64,000 nucleotides of DNA, from assembly GCF_003626535.1 (NCBI RefSeq), contig NZ_RBAL01000008.1, positions 266,454 to 330,453 of the forward strand, in the 5' to 3' direction. Shown here one piece after another: positions 32,676-41,656 of the stretch. Source of the DNA: Streptomyces hoynatensis. GTDB lineage: Bacteria; Actinomycetota; Actinomycetes; Streptomycetales; Streptomycetaceae. The notes below the pieces were generated by a model. That model saw only the letters and a list, made by a program, of their open reading frames with translations, ran no database searches and was not told the DNA's origin. A program made the translations under genes and the position numbers. Position 1 is the first letter of the stretch, and each line of letters starts with the position of its first letter.

Positions 32676-34286
32676 TCACCCGTCGGCTCGCGCGCCGGCC
32701 CTCGCCGTCCGTTCCTCCGCGGCGGCGAAGAACCCGGTGAGCGGCGCCTCGTGCACGTCCGGGTCGTCCCACTCGTTCTCCAGGTTCTCGGCCAGGTGGT
32801 GCACGCCGAGCAACTCCCCCCGCGCGAAGTGGCGGACGACCGGGTGCAGGTAGCTGGCGTCGTGGGCCTCGCCCGGGGAGTTCTGCGCGATCCTGCGCAC
32901 GGTGATGTCGAACGGGTCCACCTTGTCGTGCTCGGGCCCGTACTCCAGGGTGATGGTGTAGTAGGTGCCCTCCCGGGTGAGCGGCCCCCGGTGGGCGTAG
33001 TCGACGGGCACCTCCTCGTGGTAGCGCACCTGCCCGCCCGGCGCGTGGGTGATCAGGTCGCCGATGACGCCGAACTGCTGCCACAGCGCGGAGCTGCGGT
33101 TGACCCGCGCGATCACGGCGTCGGTCAGCGCCTGCGGGTCGGTCTTCAGCTCCTGGTGGGGCCAGGCGCGTTCGTGGTGGCGGAGGCCGAGGATGCGCGA
33201 CAGCGCCCGGACGCCGTACCGGTAGCCGTGGATGAAGCCGCTGGTCGACTTCTTGAAGTCCCGCTGCTGCATCAGCGTCCCGGCGAAGTAGAGGCCGGGC
33301 TGGTTGACCGACTCGTAGGCCTCGGTCATGGCCGGGAAGCGGTCGTTGATGACGAGTTCCGGGCGGCACTCCTCGTCGAAGAGGGAGGCGTCGAAGCGGA
33401 AGCCGGTGCAGACGATCACCCGGTCGTAGCGCAGCTCCTTGACCAGCTCGTCGGCCCGGCTGAAGGCGAAGCGCACCAGGTAGCCGCCGTCCCGCTTCTC
33501 GATGGACCTGACGTGCCCGTCGAGCAGGGCGTTCTGCGACTTCAGCTGGTAGGTGTCGAGGAAGTTGTTGTTCACCGCGCGCAGGTGGCCCACGTAGTGG
33601 GTGCGCCAGGCCAGCTTCAGCGAGCCGGGGCCGGCCACGTGGATGACCGCCGCGGTGGGGATGAGGTTGTCGGCCGTCTCGAAGGCGGAGTTGCCCCGGC
33701 CGAGGATCAGGACGCGCTGGTCGATGAAGTCCTCGGGGTCCACGGAGACGGTGGGGTACAGCTCGCAGTCCTCGATGCCGGGCACGGGCGGCAGGTAGGG
33801 GCGGCTGACGCCGGTGGCCATCACCAGGCGGCGGGCGCGGTGCTCGGTGCCGCGCTGGTCGGTGGCGACGAACTCGCCGTCGGCCCCGCCCTCCCGGCGG
33901 ATGCGGGTCACCCTCGTGTCGTAGGCGATGTCGAGGCCGAACGCGGCGGCGTAGTCCGCGAGGTAGCGGCAGAAGTCGTCGGCCTTCGGGAAGTACTCCC
34001 TGCTGTAGCGGGTGAAGCGCAGGTCCTGTTCGCCCGGGCCGTCGGACAGCAGCGAGTTCCAGTCCATGCGCAGGTTGAACTCGGGGTCGCTGCGGCCCGT
34101 GTGGACCTTGTTGTTCGAAATGAGCGTGCGGTGGCGGGGGAAGGTGGCGAAGAACGCGCCGGGGACGGCGCCGCCCTCCAGGATGCGGTAGTCGTGCCCG
34201 GCGGCCTGGAGATGCTGGCCGAGCTGCAGGCCGGCGGGGCCGGCGCCGACGACCAGGTAGGTGTGGGGCTCAGAGTGCACAGTCAT
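32676..34286 (-). CDS. FAD/NAD(P)-dependent monooxygenase-like flavoprotein
   Basis: 536 residues with two dinucleotide folds: VVGAGPAGLQLGQHLQAAG binds FAD, and VLILGRGNSAFETADNL binds NAD(P)H. FFATFPRHRTLISNNKVHTG recalls FOXRED2/ERFAD-like proteins rather than classical Baeyer-Villiger enzymes, whose FxGxxxHxxxW motif I do not find. The C-terminal ~130 residues form an extra beta-rich region. It is the first gene of a four-gene operon and is divergent from the ligase gene across 150 nt. ATG 34286 is chosen; a GTG two codons in has better ribosome-site spacing. Reaction unknown; N- or C-hydroxylation is possible. Confidence 0.85.
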   Translation of the reverse strand: MTVHSEPHTYLVVGAGPAGLQLGQHLQAAGHDYRILEGGAVPGAFFATFPRHRTLISNNKVHTGRSDPEFNLRMDWNSLLSDGPGEQDLRFTRYSREYFPKADDFCRYLADYAAAFGLDIAYDTRVTRIRREGGADGEFVATDQRGTEHRARRLVMATGVSRPYLPPVPGIEDCELYPTVSVDPEDFIDQRVLILGRGNSAFETADNLIPTAAVIHVAGPGSLKLAWRTHYVGHLRAVNNNFLDTYQLKSQNALLDGHVRSIEKRDGGYLVRFAFSRADELVKELRYDRVIVCTGFRFDASLFDEECRPELVINDRFPAMTEAYESVNQPGLYFAGTLMQQRDFKKSTSGFIHGYRYGVRALSRILGLRHHERAWPHQELKTDPQALTDAVIARVNRSSALWQQFGVIGDLITHAPGGQVRYHEEVPVDYAHRGPLTREGTYYTITLEYGPEHDKVDPFDITVRRIAQNSPGEAHDASYLHPVVRHFARGELLGVHHLAENLENEWDDPDVHEAPLTGFFAAAEERTARAGARADG

Positions 34287-34436
34287 CCTCTCCTGAGGTA
34301 CAACAGTGACGTTCGAATCCACTTCAGCCAGTACTACGAACTCGTGGGGCTCCTGGTTCAACGGCGCCTCGGGAAAGGCGAGTTCACCTTCCGCATCGGC
34401 TGAAGCCGGCAGCAGTCCGGCAGAAGTGGAGTTTCC

Positions 34437-36017
34437 GTGACCCACACGGCAGACGGCACGGCGACCGGCCCCCGGGGCCGGGACGCGGCCGGCGCGCACC
34501 CGGGCGGTGCGCCGTTTCCCCGCCCCCTCATCGACGAGCTCCTCGCCCGGCCCGGGGCGCCCGCGTTCGAATTCCGCGGCCGCGAGGTCACCCGGGCCGA
34601 GCTGCTCGGACTGATCCGGCGCTGCGCGGGCGGCCTGCGCGCCGCCGGCCTCGGCCCCGGCCGCACGGTGGCGCTGGCCACCGGGGTCACCCCGGCCGGC
34701 TTCGCCGCCCAGATGGCGGCCCTGCTGCTCGGCTGCCGGGTGATCGGGCTGCGCCCCGGGCTCACCCCGGGGCAACTCGCCCACGTGCTCGGCGGGGAGG
34801 TGGACGCGGTGGTCACCGACGACGCGGACGCACGGCCGGGGCTGCGCGCGGCCGCGGCCGGGCGGCCGCTGCTCGGCCTGGACACCGGGCTGCTGTCCGC
34901 CGCGCCCCTGCCTGAGGCGGAACTGGTGCCGCGGGGCAGGCCCGAGGACATCGCCCTGGTCAACCTCACCAGCGGCAGCACCGGAAACCCCAAGGGCTGC
35001 GCCCAGACCTTCCGTTCCCTTGACGCGAACTGGTCCTGGCAGCCCGCCCGCTGGACCGCGCGCACCGCCGAACTCGCCGCAAACTACGGCCGTTTCCTGC
35101 TCTTCGGCACCCTGACCAGCGCCGTGATGTTCGAGCACCTCGCCGTCTGCCTGCTCGGCGGCGGCACGGCCGTCATCCCCGAGGAGCCGCTCGACTTCCC
35201 CGAGGTCTTCGCGCGCCAGAGGATCACGGCCTGCCTGCTGACCGTGCCCAGGCTCCACCACGTGCTGGACACGCTGCGCCGCCGGCCCGTGGACACCGGC
35301 AGCCTGCGGGTGCTGATCGTCTCCGGCTCGCCCCTGACGCCGCACCGGATGGCCGAGGCGGTGGAGCGGCTCGGCGGCGCCGTCCACCAGGGGTACGGGC
35401 AGACCGAGACCGGCATGCTGACCCTGCTGACCCCCGCAGAACTGGCCGCGGGACCGCGCGAGGTGCGCTCCTCGGTCGGCCGCCCCTGGGTCGGGGTGGA
35501 GCTGAGCGTCCGCGACCGCGCCGGAAACCCGCTGCCCGCCGGGCAGACCGGGATCGTCTGGGCGCGGACCGAGGGCGCGTTCTCCGGCTACCTGGGCGAC
35601 GCCGGGCAGACCGCGGAGGTGCTGCGGGAGGGCTGGGTGTGCACCCGCGACGTCGGGCGGCTGGACGAACGCGGCTACCTGTACCTGACCGGCCGCGCCC
35701 GCGACGTGATCATCATCAACGCGATCGTCCACTACGCGGGGGCGATCGAGGGGGCCCTCGCCGGGCACGGGGACGTGGACGCCGCCTATGTGGTGGGGGC
35801 GCCGGACGAGCGGACCGGGGAGGCGGCGCACGCCTTCGTCGTCCCGGCCGCGGGCCGCGCCCCCGACGTGGCGGCGCTGCGGGCGCACGTGGCCGCCGAG
35901 CTCGGCGAGGGGAGCGTGCCGGCCACGATCACGCTGCTCGACGAGGTGCCCGTCGCCCCCAGCGGCAAGCCGGACAAACGCGCCCTGCTCGCCCGGGTCC
36001 GCCCCGCCCGCGCCTGA
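34437..36017 (+). CDS. Adenylate-forming acyl-CoA synthetase/ligase
   Basis: 526 residues of the ANL superfamily. Motifs: LVNLTSGSTGNPKGCAQT (P-loop), YGQTETGM, TRDVGRLDERGYLYLTGRARDVI and the C-terminal catalytic Lys in PSGKPDKRALL. It activates a carboxylic acid as the acyl-AMP and then the thioester. No carrier-protein or PKS/NRPS domain is attached or nearby, so CoA or an external acceptor is likely. It starts at GTG 34437 with GGAG 5 nt before. It is divergent from the oxidative operon and probably shares its control. A 15-bp hairpin follows. The acid substrate cannot be read from the sequence. Confidence 0.9.
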   Translation: MTHTADGTATGPRGRDAAGAHPGGAPFPRPLIDELLARPGAPAFEFRGREVTRAELLGLIRRCAGGLRAAGLGPGRTVALATGVTPAGFAAQMAALLLGCRVIGLRPGLTPGQLAHVLGGEVDAVVTDDADARPGLRAAAAGRPLLGLDTGLLSAAPLPEAELVPRGRPEDIALVNLTSGSTGNPKGCAQTFRSLDANWSWQPARWTARTAELAANYGRFLLFGTLTSAVMFEHLAVCLLGGGTAVIPEEPLDFPEVFARQRITACLLTVPRLHHVLDTLRRRPVDTGSLRVLIVSGSPLTPHRMAEAVERLGGAVHQGYGQTETGMLTLLTPAELAAGPREVRSSVGRPWVGVELSVRDRAGNPLPAGQTGIVWARTEGAFSGYLGDAGQTAEVLREGWVCTRDVGRLDERGYLYLTGRARDVIIINAIVHYAGAIEGALAGHGDVDAAYVVGAPDERTGEAAHAFVVPAAGRAPDVAALRAHVAAELGEGSVPATITLLDEVPVAPSGKPDKRALLARVRPARA

Positions 36018-36026
36018 CCCCGCGCC

Positions 36027-36061
36027 GCCTGCCCCGCCCCCGCACCGGGGGCGGGGCAGGC
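36027..36061 (+). terminator. 15-bp perfect hairpin after the ligase gene
   Basis: GCCTGCCCCGCCCCC (36027-36041) pairs exactly with 36047-36061 around a 5-nt loop, beginning 10 nt after the ligase stop. It should stop the ligase transcript before the glycosidase gene. Confidence 0.8.
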
Positions 36062-36185
36062 AGGACGGCGCCGCCCCGGGGCGGGTTCCGCGACCGAGGT
36101 CCCGGTCCCGCGGCCGTGCGGCCGTGCGGCCGTGAGAACGTGAGCCCGCAGCCCGCCCCGCGCCGCGACCGCCAGGAGAGCGCCG

Positions 36186-37799
36186 ATGCCCGTCACCACT
36201 CCGGAACCGCCCGCCTCGGTCCACCTGGCCGCGGACGACGGCCCGTTGCGGCGGGCCACCTCGCCCGCCGGGGGCCGCTTCGAGGCGGCGGGCGCGCTGG
36301 TCACCGTCGAGGCGGCCTCCGGCGGCGCCCCCGGCCTGCGGGTCCTGGCCCGGGCCGGCCGGGCCGGGCTCTCCCGGGTCGTCCTGCGCTGGCCCGGCGG
36401 CGTCGCGCCCGCCGCGCTGGTGCTGGGGGACGCCTGGGAGCGTTCCTACGGCGACCTGCAGTGGCGCCACCTCCAGCCGGAGCGGGTGCTGCCCTGGTAC
36501 TGGCTGGCGCACGATCCCGGCGGCGGCCGCACCACGGGCATGGGCGTGCGCACCCGCCCCGGGGCCCTGTGCTCCTGGACGGTGGACGAGGACGGCGTCA
36601 GCCTGTGGCTCGACCTGCGGGCGGGCGGGCAGCCCGTGCTGCCGGGCGAGCGCGCGATCGAGGCCGCCACGGTGCTCGCCCTCGACACCGGGGAGCGCCC
36701 CTTCGCCGCCCTCGGCGAGCTGTGCGCGGCCATGTCCCCCGACCCGCTGCCGCCCGGCGGGCCCGTCGTCGGCTGCAACAACTGGTACTACGCCTACGGC
36801 CGGGGCTTCGGCCCCGAGGCGGTGCTGCGGGACGCCCGCACGATCGTGGAGTTCGCCGGCGGGCACCAGGTGCGGCCGTACTGCGTGATCGACGACGGCT
36901 GGACCGAGGGCGGCGGCAGCGCCCCCGGCGGGCCGTGGGACCGTGGCCTGCCCGGCGTCTTCGACGACATGCCGGGGCTGGCCGCGGCCGTCGCCGCGAC
37001 GGGGGCCCGCCCAGGGCTGTGGTTCCGGCCGCTGCTCAGCCGGGTGCGCACCGCGGCCACGCCCTCGCCCGCCGTCCTCGACGGCGGCCACCCGCTCGAC
37101 CCCTCCCTCCCGGCCGCGGTGGCGGCGGTGGCCGAGGACGTGGCCCGCTTCCGCTCCTGGGGCTTCGAGCTGATCAAGCACGACTTCAGCAGCCACGACT
37201 TCTTCGGCCGCTTCGCCCGCCCGGGCGGTCCGCCCGAACTCGCCCGGCCCGGCCTCGCGCTCGCCGACCGGCGCCGCACCAGCGCCGAGGTCCTGGTGGA
37301 CTTCTACCGCGCGCTCGCCCGGGCGGCGGACGGCGCCCTGCTCATCGGCTGCAACACCGTGGGCCACCTGGCCGCCGGGCTGGTCCACGTCCAGCGCACC
37401 GGGGACGACACCTCGGGCCGGACCTGGGAGCGGACCCGGCGCATGGGCGTCAACACCCTGGCGTTCCGCCTGGCCCAGCACGGGCGCCTGTACGCCGTGG
37501 ACGCCGACTGCGTGCCCTGCACGCCCGGCACCGACTGGGAGCTCAACCGCCGCTTCCTCGACCTGGTCGCCCGCTCGGGCACCGCCCTGTTCGTCTCGGT
37601 GGACCCCGCGGCCCGCACCGCGCGCACGGACGCGGACCTGTCGGCCGCGGTCGGGCTCGCCCTGGACGGCGGCCTGCCGGGCGGGATCGAGCCGCTCGAC
37701 TGGCTCACCACCACGGCGCCGCGCCGCTGGCGCGCCGGGGAACACACCCTGCTGACCGACTGGTCCGAGCCGTGGGGCGCCTGGCCGCTCCCCGTGTGA
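36186..37799 (+). CDS. Alpha-galactosidase-like glycoside hydrolase (clan GH-D, GH36-like)
   Basis: 537 residues. An N-terminal beta-rich domain precedes a TIM barrel with VVGCNNWYYAYGRGF, YCVIDDGWTEG and FELIKHDFSSHD, where the K-x-D motif carries the expected nucleophile; VDADCVPCTP may hold the acid/base Asp. No signal peptide, so it acts in the cytoplasm on imported oligosaccharides. AGGAG lies 9 nt before the ATG. It has its own terminators on both sides and no neighbouring transporter gene. Activity on alpha-galactosides is the family default; other alpha-linkages are possible. Confidence 0.85.
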   Translation: MPVTTPEPPASVHLAADDGPLRRATSPAGGRFEAAGALVTVEAASGGAPGLRVLARAGRAGLSRVVLRWPGGVAPAALVLGDAWERSYGDLQWRHLQPERVLPWYWLAHDPGGGRTTGMGVRTRPGALCSWTVDEDGVSLWLDLRAGGQPVLPGERAIEAATVLALDTGERPFAALGELCAAMSPDPLPPGGPVVGCNNWYYAYGRGFGPEAVLRDARTIVEFAGGHQVRPYCVIDDGWTEGGGSAPGGPWDRGLPGVFDDMPGLAAAVAATGARPGLWFRPLLSRVRTAATPSPAVLDGGHPLDPSLPAAVAAVAEDVARFRSWGFELIKHDFSSHDFFGRFARPGGPPELARPGLALADRRRTSAEVLVDFYRALARAADGALLIGCNTVGHLAAGLVHVQRTGDDTSGRTWERTRRMGVNTLAFRLAQHGRLYAVDADCVPCTPGTDWELNRRFLDLVARSGTALFVSVDPAARTARTDADLSAAVGLALDGGLPGGIEPLDWLTTTAPRRWRAGEHTLLTDWSEPWGAWPLPV

Positions 37800-37893
37800 C
37801 CCCGCCGCCGCGGCCGTCGCGGACCCGTGGCACGGCGGGGCGCGCGCCGTACAGTCGAGGGACCGGTGCGGCCACGAGCGCAGGAGGTTCCCC

Positions 37894-38697
37894 TTGACGC
37901 AGCAGCAGTCCGCCGAGCCCGTCCTGGCCGGCGTGCGCAACTTCCGCGACCTGGGCGGCCTGCCCGCCGCCGGCGGGCGCCGGGTCCGCCACGGGGTGCT
38001 CTTCCGCAGCGGCCACCTCGCGCAGGCCACCGCGGCCGACCGCGCCTTCCTCACCTCGCTCGGCCTGCACACCGTCTTCGACTTCCGCAACGCCGCCGAC
38101 CGGGCGCTCGAAGGCCAGGACGCCGCGCTGCCCGGGGTGCGGATGGTGAGCCTCCCGCTGACCGCGGCCGAGGACGGCGCCGAGTTCTGGGCGCTGGTGC
38201 GCGAGGGCAGCCTCGCCGAGCTGCGGGCGGCGCTCGACGGCGGCCAGGCGGTCGGCCGCATGCTGCGCACCTACCGCGAGATCGTGCTGCACCGCACGGC
38301 CGAGCTGGGGCGGGTGCTGCGCGAGCTGAGCGAGGGCGCCCTCCCGGCGCTGCTGCACTGCGCGGCGGGGAAGGACCGCGCCGGGCTCACCACGGCCCTG
38401 GTACTGCTCGCCGTGGGCGTGGACCGGGAGGCGATCGGCGCCGACTACGTGGAGTCCAACGCGCCGCACCGGCGTTACCCGCTGCGCCGCGGGGCGGGCG
38501 AGGGCGGCGGCGAACCGCCCGCTGAACTCGCCGCGTTGCTGGCGCCGCTCTTCGACGCGCGGGCCGAGTACCTGCGGGCGGCGTTCGACCAGATCGACGA
38601 GACCTGGGGCGGCGTCGACCGCTACCTCACCGAGGCCCTCGGCCTCGGCCCGGCCGGCCGCGAGCGGCTGCAATCCCGCCTGCTCGACGAGCGCTGA
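37894..38697 (+). CDS. Tyrosine-protein phosphatase (Y_phosphatase3 type)
   Basis: 267 residues. It opens with VRNFRDLGGLPAAGGRRVRHGVLFRSGHL and carries the P-loop HCAAGKDRAGLT with the nucleophilic Cys and Arg, as in PtpB/LipA-like dual tyrosine/phosphoinositide phosphatases. It is cytosolic. It starts at TTG 37894 with GGAGG 6 nt upstream. It is convergent with the prenyl synthase gene and occupies the place where squalene-hopene cyclase would follow in many Streptomyces hopanoid clusters; I see no functional link to them. Confidence 0.9.
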   Translation: MTQQQSAEPVLAGVRNFRDLGGLPAAGGRRVRHGVLFRSGHLAQATAADRAFLTSLGLHTVFDFRNAADRALEGQDAALPGVRMVSLPLTAAEDGAEFWALVREGSLAELRAALDGGQAVGRMLRTYREIVLHRTAELGRVLRELSEGALPALLHCAAGKDRAGLTTALVLLAVGVDREAIGADYVESNAPHRRYPLRRGAGEGGGEPPAELAALLAPLFDARAEYLRAAFDQIDETWGGVDRYLTEALGLGPAGRERLQSRLLDER

Positions 38698-38743
38698 GCC
38701 GCGCGGGCCTTCGGCGTCCCCGGCGGGGCAGCGGACCGGGCAG

Positions 38744-38766
38744 CCGCCGGGGCCGGGGCCCGGCGG
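38744..38766. terminator. 8-bp GC hairpin between convergent genes
   Basis: CCGCCGGG (38744-38751) pairs with CCCGGCGG (38759-38766) across a 7-nt loop in the 73-nt gap between the phosphatase and prenyl-synthase stops. Confidence 0.55.
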
Positions 38767-38770
38767 GGGG

Positions 38771-39844
38771 TTACTTCTGGCGGAGGACCACGAAGTCGGC
38801 CAGGGCGGTGAACCGTTCGCGCACGCCGCCCGGCAGGCCGAGGCCGTCGAGCGCGTCCAGGGCCCTGCGGTGCCTGCGCGCCGCCTCCTCGGTCGTCCAG
38901 CGGCGCCCGCCCGCCTCCTCGATGAGCGCGGCGCGCTCGGCGAACTCGTCCTCGCCGAAGTCGTCGAACTCCTCCTGCGACTTCTTCACGTCCGCCGTCA
39001 GCAGGGCGGTGAGGCGCTCGGCCGCGGCTCCCCCGGCGGCCAGGGCGGCGACGACCGGAAGCGACTTCTTGCGCTGCCGCAGGTCGCTCCAGGTCTGCTT
39101 GCCCGTGGTGCCGGGGTCGCCCCAGATGCCCAGCAGGTCGTCGACCGCCTGGAAGGCGAGGCCCAGGTGGTGGCCGAAGGTGTCGAGGGCGTCGGCCAGC
39201 CGCTCGTCGGCGCCGCCGAGCACCGCGCCGATCGAGGCGGCGCAGGCGAGCAGCGCCCCGGTCTTGTTGCCCTCCATCTCCAGGCACTCGGCGACGCTGA
39301 CCCGCTCGCGGTGCTCGAAGACGATGTCCTGGGCCTGCCCGTCGACGAGCTTGCGGCTCGCGGCGGCCAGCCGCCCGGCCGCGCGGGCCGCGTGGGTGGT
39401 GCCGCCCCTGAGGATGGTCTCCACGGCGAGCGCGAAGAGCGCGTCGCCGACCAGGATGGCCTGGGCGGGGCCGTGCACCTTCCAGACGGTGTCGCGGTGC
39501 CTGCGCTGCTCGTCCCCGTCCATCAGATCGTCGTGCAGCAGCGAGAAGTTGTGCACCAGTTCCACGGCGACGGCGCCGGGCACGCCGACCTCGGGGTCGG
39601 CCCCCGCGGCCTCGGCGGACAGCAGCGCGAGCGCCGGGCGGACCGCCTTGCCGCTGTCGGCGTCCGTGGGGCGGCCCTCGGCGTCGATCCAGCCGAAGTG
39701 GTAGGCGGCGACGGTGTCCATCGGCGGGGCGAGCCGCCCCACGGCGGTGCGCAGCGCGGGCGCGGAGAGGGCCCTGGCCCGATCCAGGAGCGCCGTGGCG
39801 GCCTCCCATGTCCTGGGCTCTGGCTGTGCGTCTGCGGGGCTCAC
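38771..39844 (-). CDS. Trans-polyprenyl diphosphate synthase (hopanoid-cluster type)
   Basis: 357 residues. Both Asp-rich motifs are present: LLHDDLMDGDEQRR (first) and QAVDDLLGIWGD (second), with KAVRPAL and FEHRERVS between and before them. It condenses isopentenyl diphosphate with an allylic diphosphate, most likely making farnesyl diphosphate for squalene. It is the last gene of the hpnC-D-E run, in the position of the prenyl synthetase of S. coelicolor-type hopanoid clusters. It starts at GTG 39844 with AAGGAG upstream, 426 nt after hpnE, a gap that includes an 18-bp tandem repeat. Confidence 0.92.
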   Translation of the reverse strand: MSPADAQPEPRTWEAATALLDRARALSAPALRTAVGRLAPPMDTVAAYHFGWIDAEGRPTDADSGKAVRPALALLSAEAAGADPEVGVPGAVAVELVHNFSLLHDDLMDGDEQRRHRDTVWKVHGPAQAILVGDALFALAVETILRGGTTHAARAAGRLAAASRKLVDGQAQDIVFEHRERVSVAECLEMEGNKTGALLACAASIGAVLGGADERLADALDTFGHHLGLAFQAVDDLLGIWGDPGTTGKQTWSDLRQRKKSLPVVAALAAGGAAAERLTALLTADVKKSQEEFDDFGEDEFAERAALIEEAGGRRWTTEEAARRHRRALDALDGLGLPGGVRERFTALADFVVLRQK

Positions 39845-40270
39845 GGGCTCTCCTTCATGCGATGTTCTCCGGCCGGCGGGGCCGGCGCGGCCCGGGGCGG
39901 CGCGCCGCGGCGTGCCTGCCCCGGGGTCCCGCGGGCCTGGCCCGTGGGCTGCTGTTCCGAGTCTGCGGCAGGCCGTCCGCCCGCCCTCCCCCGGGGGTGG
40001 TACCGGCGCGGTGGGCCCGGCGGCGCGCCCGCCCCCACCCTGCCGCACGGCCCGGCCCGCCGCACGCCCGGCGCCGCCGAACGGGGCGGTGCGCGACGCG
40101 CCCCGGCACGCGAACGCCGGAACCCGGGCGCGCGGCGGCGCGAGCCGCCGGACGTCCCGCACGCGGCGGACGGCCGGCGCGCGGCGGACGGCCTGCGCGC
40201 GGCGGACGGCCTGCGCGCGGCGGACGGCCCGGGCTCGCCCGGTGGCCCGGGGGCGGCGCGTGGCGGGGGC
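39845..40270. other. Gene-free spacer inside the hopanoid run
   Basis: 426 nt between hpnE and the prenyl synthase gene, both on the minus strand. Long open frames cross it but read as Arg/Pro/Gly-rich low-complexity sequence and none fits a protein. It holds four copies of an 18-bp repeat. It could carry a second promoter for the prenyl synthase gene; I see no clear -10/-35 pair. Confidence 0.5.
40162..40233. repeat. 18-bp tandem repeat, four copies
   Basis: CGCGGCGGACGGCCTGCG repeats head to tail at 40162, 40180, 40198 and 40216; the two inner copies are identical and the outer ones differ in the last bases. It lies in the spacer between hpnE and the prenyl synthase gene and is a likely variable-number site. 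Confidence 0.85.
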
Positions 40271-41656
40271 TCATCGGGTGGCCGCCCCGGCGGCGGCGAG
40301 TCCGCTGCGCACGGCGCCCTCCATCGTGGCGGGCCAGCCGGTGGCCGTCCACGCCCCGGCGAGGTAGAGGCCCTCGGCCCGGGTCACCGGGCCCGGCCGC
40401 AGCCTGCCCGTGCCGGGCGCGGGCGCGAAGGTCGCCTCCCGCTCCCTGGTGACGAAGAAGTCGCGCACCCGGGCCCCGGCCGCGGCGGGCAGCAGCCCGG
40501 CCAGCTCGGCCAGGTAGCGCTTGCGCAGCACGTCGGCGGGCAGGTGGATCTCCTCGGCCGCCGCCGACTGGGACAGCGCCAGGTACTGGCCCGCGCGGAG
40601 CCCGGAGGGGCCGGTGCGGTCGAAGACCCACTGCACCCGCCCGCGGATCGCCGCGAGGAAGGGCACGGGCAGCACCCGCCGGTCGTAGACGACGTGCACG
40701 TTGAGGATCGGCGCGGTGCCAAGGCGCAGCAGCCGGTCCGGTTCCGGCAGCGCGCCCGGCGGCAGCAGGGCGTGCGCGGCGCGCTGCGGCACGGCGAGCA
40801 CGACGTCCCGCGCGCTCAGCTCCGCCTCGCCCGCGCCGGGGGCGCCGCCCGGCGTGCCGTGCCGGGAGCGCACCGCCACCCGCCAGCCGCCGCCGGGCGC
40901 GGGGCGCAGCCGCGCCGCCCTGGTGGCGCGCAGGACCCGGACGCCCGCCCGCTCCAGGGCGGCCCCCGCCAGGGTGTCGTGCAGGCGGCCGAGCGGGACC
41001 AGCGGCAGCCCGATGTCCGCCGCGCCGGGGCTGGTGAGCAGGCCGGTGCGGAAGACCATCGCCGCCAGGGCGAGGGAGACGTCCCCGGCGCGCGCGTTCA
41101 GGGTCGCCACGCCGATCAGGTCCCACAGGGCGTGCACGGCCCCCGGGCTCTGCCCGTGGCGGCGCAGCCAGCTGCCGAAGTCCCGCTCGTCCAGCGCGGG
41201 GTCGGCCGGGTCGAGGCGGCGCAGGCCGAGCACGGCCCGGGCGGCGGCGGCCCGTTCGCCCGGCGTGAGGTGCGGGTAGCGGGCCAGGCTGGCCGCGAGG
41301 TGCAGCGGGGCGGGCGGCAGCGCCGATCTGCGGATGCGGCCGAGCCGCCCGGCCGCGGCGTCGAGCACCGGCACGTCGAGCCTGGGCTGCACCGGGGCGA
41401 GGGCGCTGCCGCCGATCCGCCGCAGCAGGCCCCGGTAGGCGGTGCAGCAGCGCAGGTAGACGTGCTGCCCGTTGTCCACGGTGAGCGGCCCGGCCGGGGA
41501 GTCGCGGCGGAAGGAGAAGGCGAGCCCGCCGAGCCTTGGGCGCGTCTCGACGAGGGTGACCCGGCGCCCGCGGTCGGCCAGCGCGAGGGCCGCGGTGATG
41601 CCGGCGAGGCCGCCGCCGATCACCACGGCCTGCCGGGGGCCGCGGGCGGCGCTCAC
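40271..41656 (-). CDS. hpnE: Hydroxysqualene dehydroxylase
   Basis: 461 residues of the amine-oxidase/phytoene-desaturase fold. FAD site: AVVIGGGLAGITAALALADRGRRVTLVE; then RLGGLAFSF, DNGQHVYLRCCTAYR, WDLIGVATLNA and GLYLAGAWTATGWPATMEGAVRSG at the C-terminus. HpnE reduces hydroxysqualene to squalene, the last step of the HpnCDE route from farnesyl diphosphate. It starts at GTG 41656, overlapping the hpnD stop by 4 bp. Length and order (C-D-E) are as in other bacteria with this route. Confidence 0.93.
   Translation of the reverse strand: MSAARGPRQAVVIGGGLAGITAALALADRGRRVTLVETRPRLGGLAFSFRRDSPAGPLTVDNGQHVYLRCCTAYRGLLRRIGGSALAPVQPRLDVPVLDAAAGRLGRIRRSALPPAPLHLAASLARYPHLTPGERAAAARAVLGLRRLDPADPALDERDFGSWLRRHGQSPGAVHALWDLIGVATLNARAGDVSLALAAMVFRTGLLTSPGAADIGLPLVPLGRLHDTLAGAALERAGVRVLRATRAARLRPAPGGGWRVAVRSRHGTPGGAPGAGEAELSARDVVLAVPQRAAHALLPPGALPEPDRLLRLGTAPILNVHVVYDRRVLPVPFLAAIRGRVQWVFDRTGPSGLRAGQYLALSQSAAAEEIHLPADVLRKRYLAELAGLLPAAAGARVRDFFVTREREATFAPAPGTGRLRPGPVTRAEGLYLAGAWTATGWPATMEGAVRSGLAAAGAATR

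Noticed and set aside
32676..38270. An 1864-codon frame apparently fusing the flavoprotein to a large upstream protein
   Set aside because: Only the last 536 codons match a protein family. The upstream part is antisense to the ligase, glycosidase and phosphatase genes.
40162..40233. A CRISPR array
   Set aside because: The 18-bp units are directly abutting with no spacers, and no cas genes are present.
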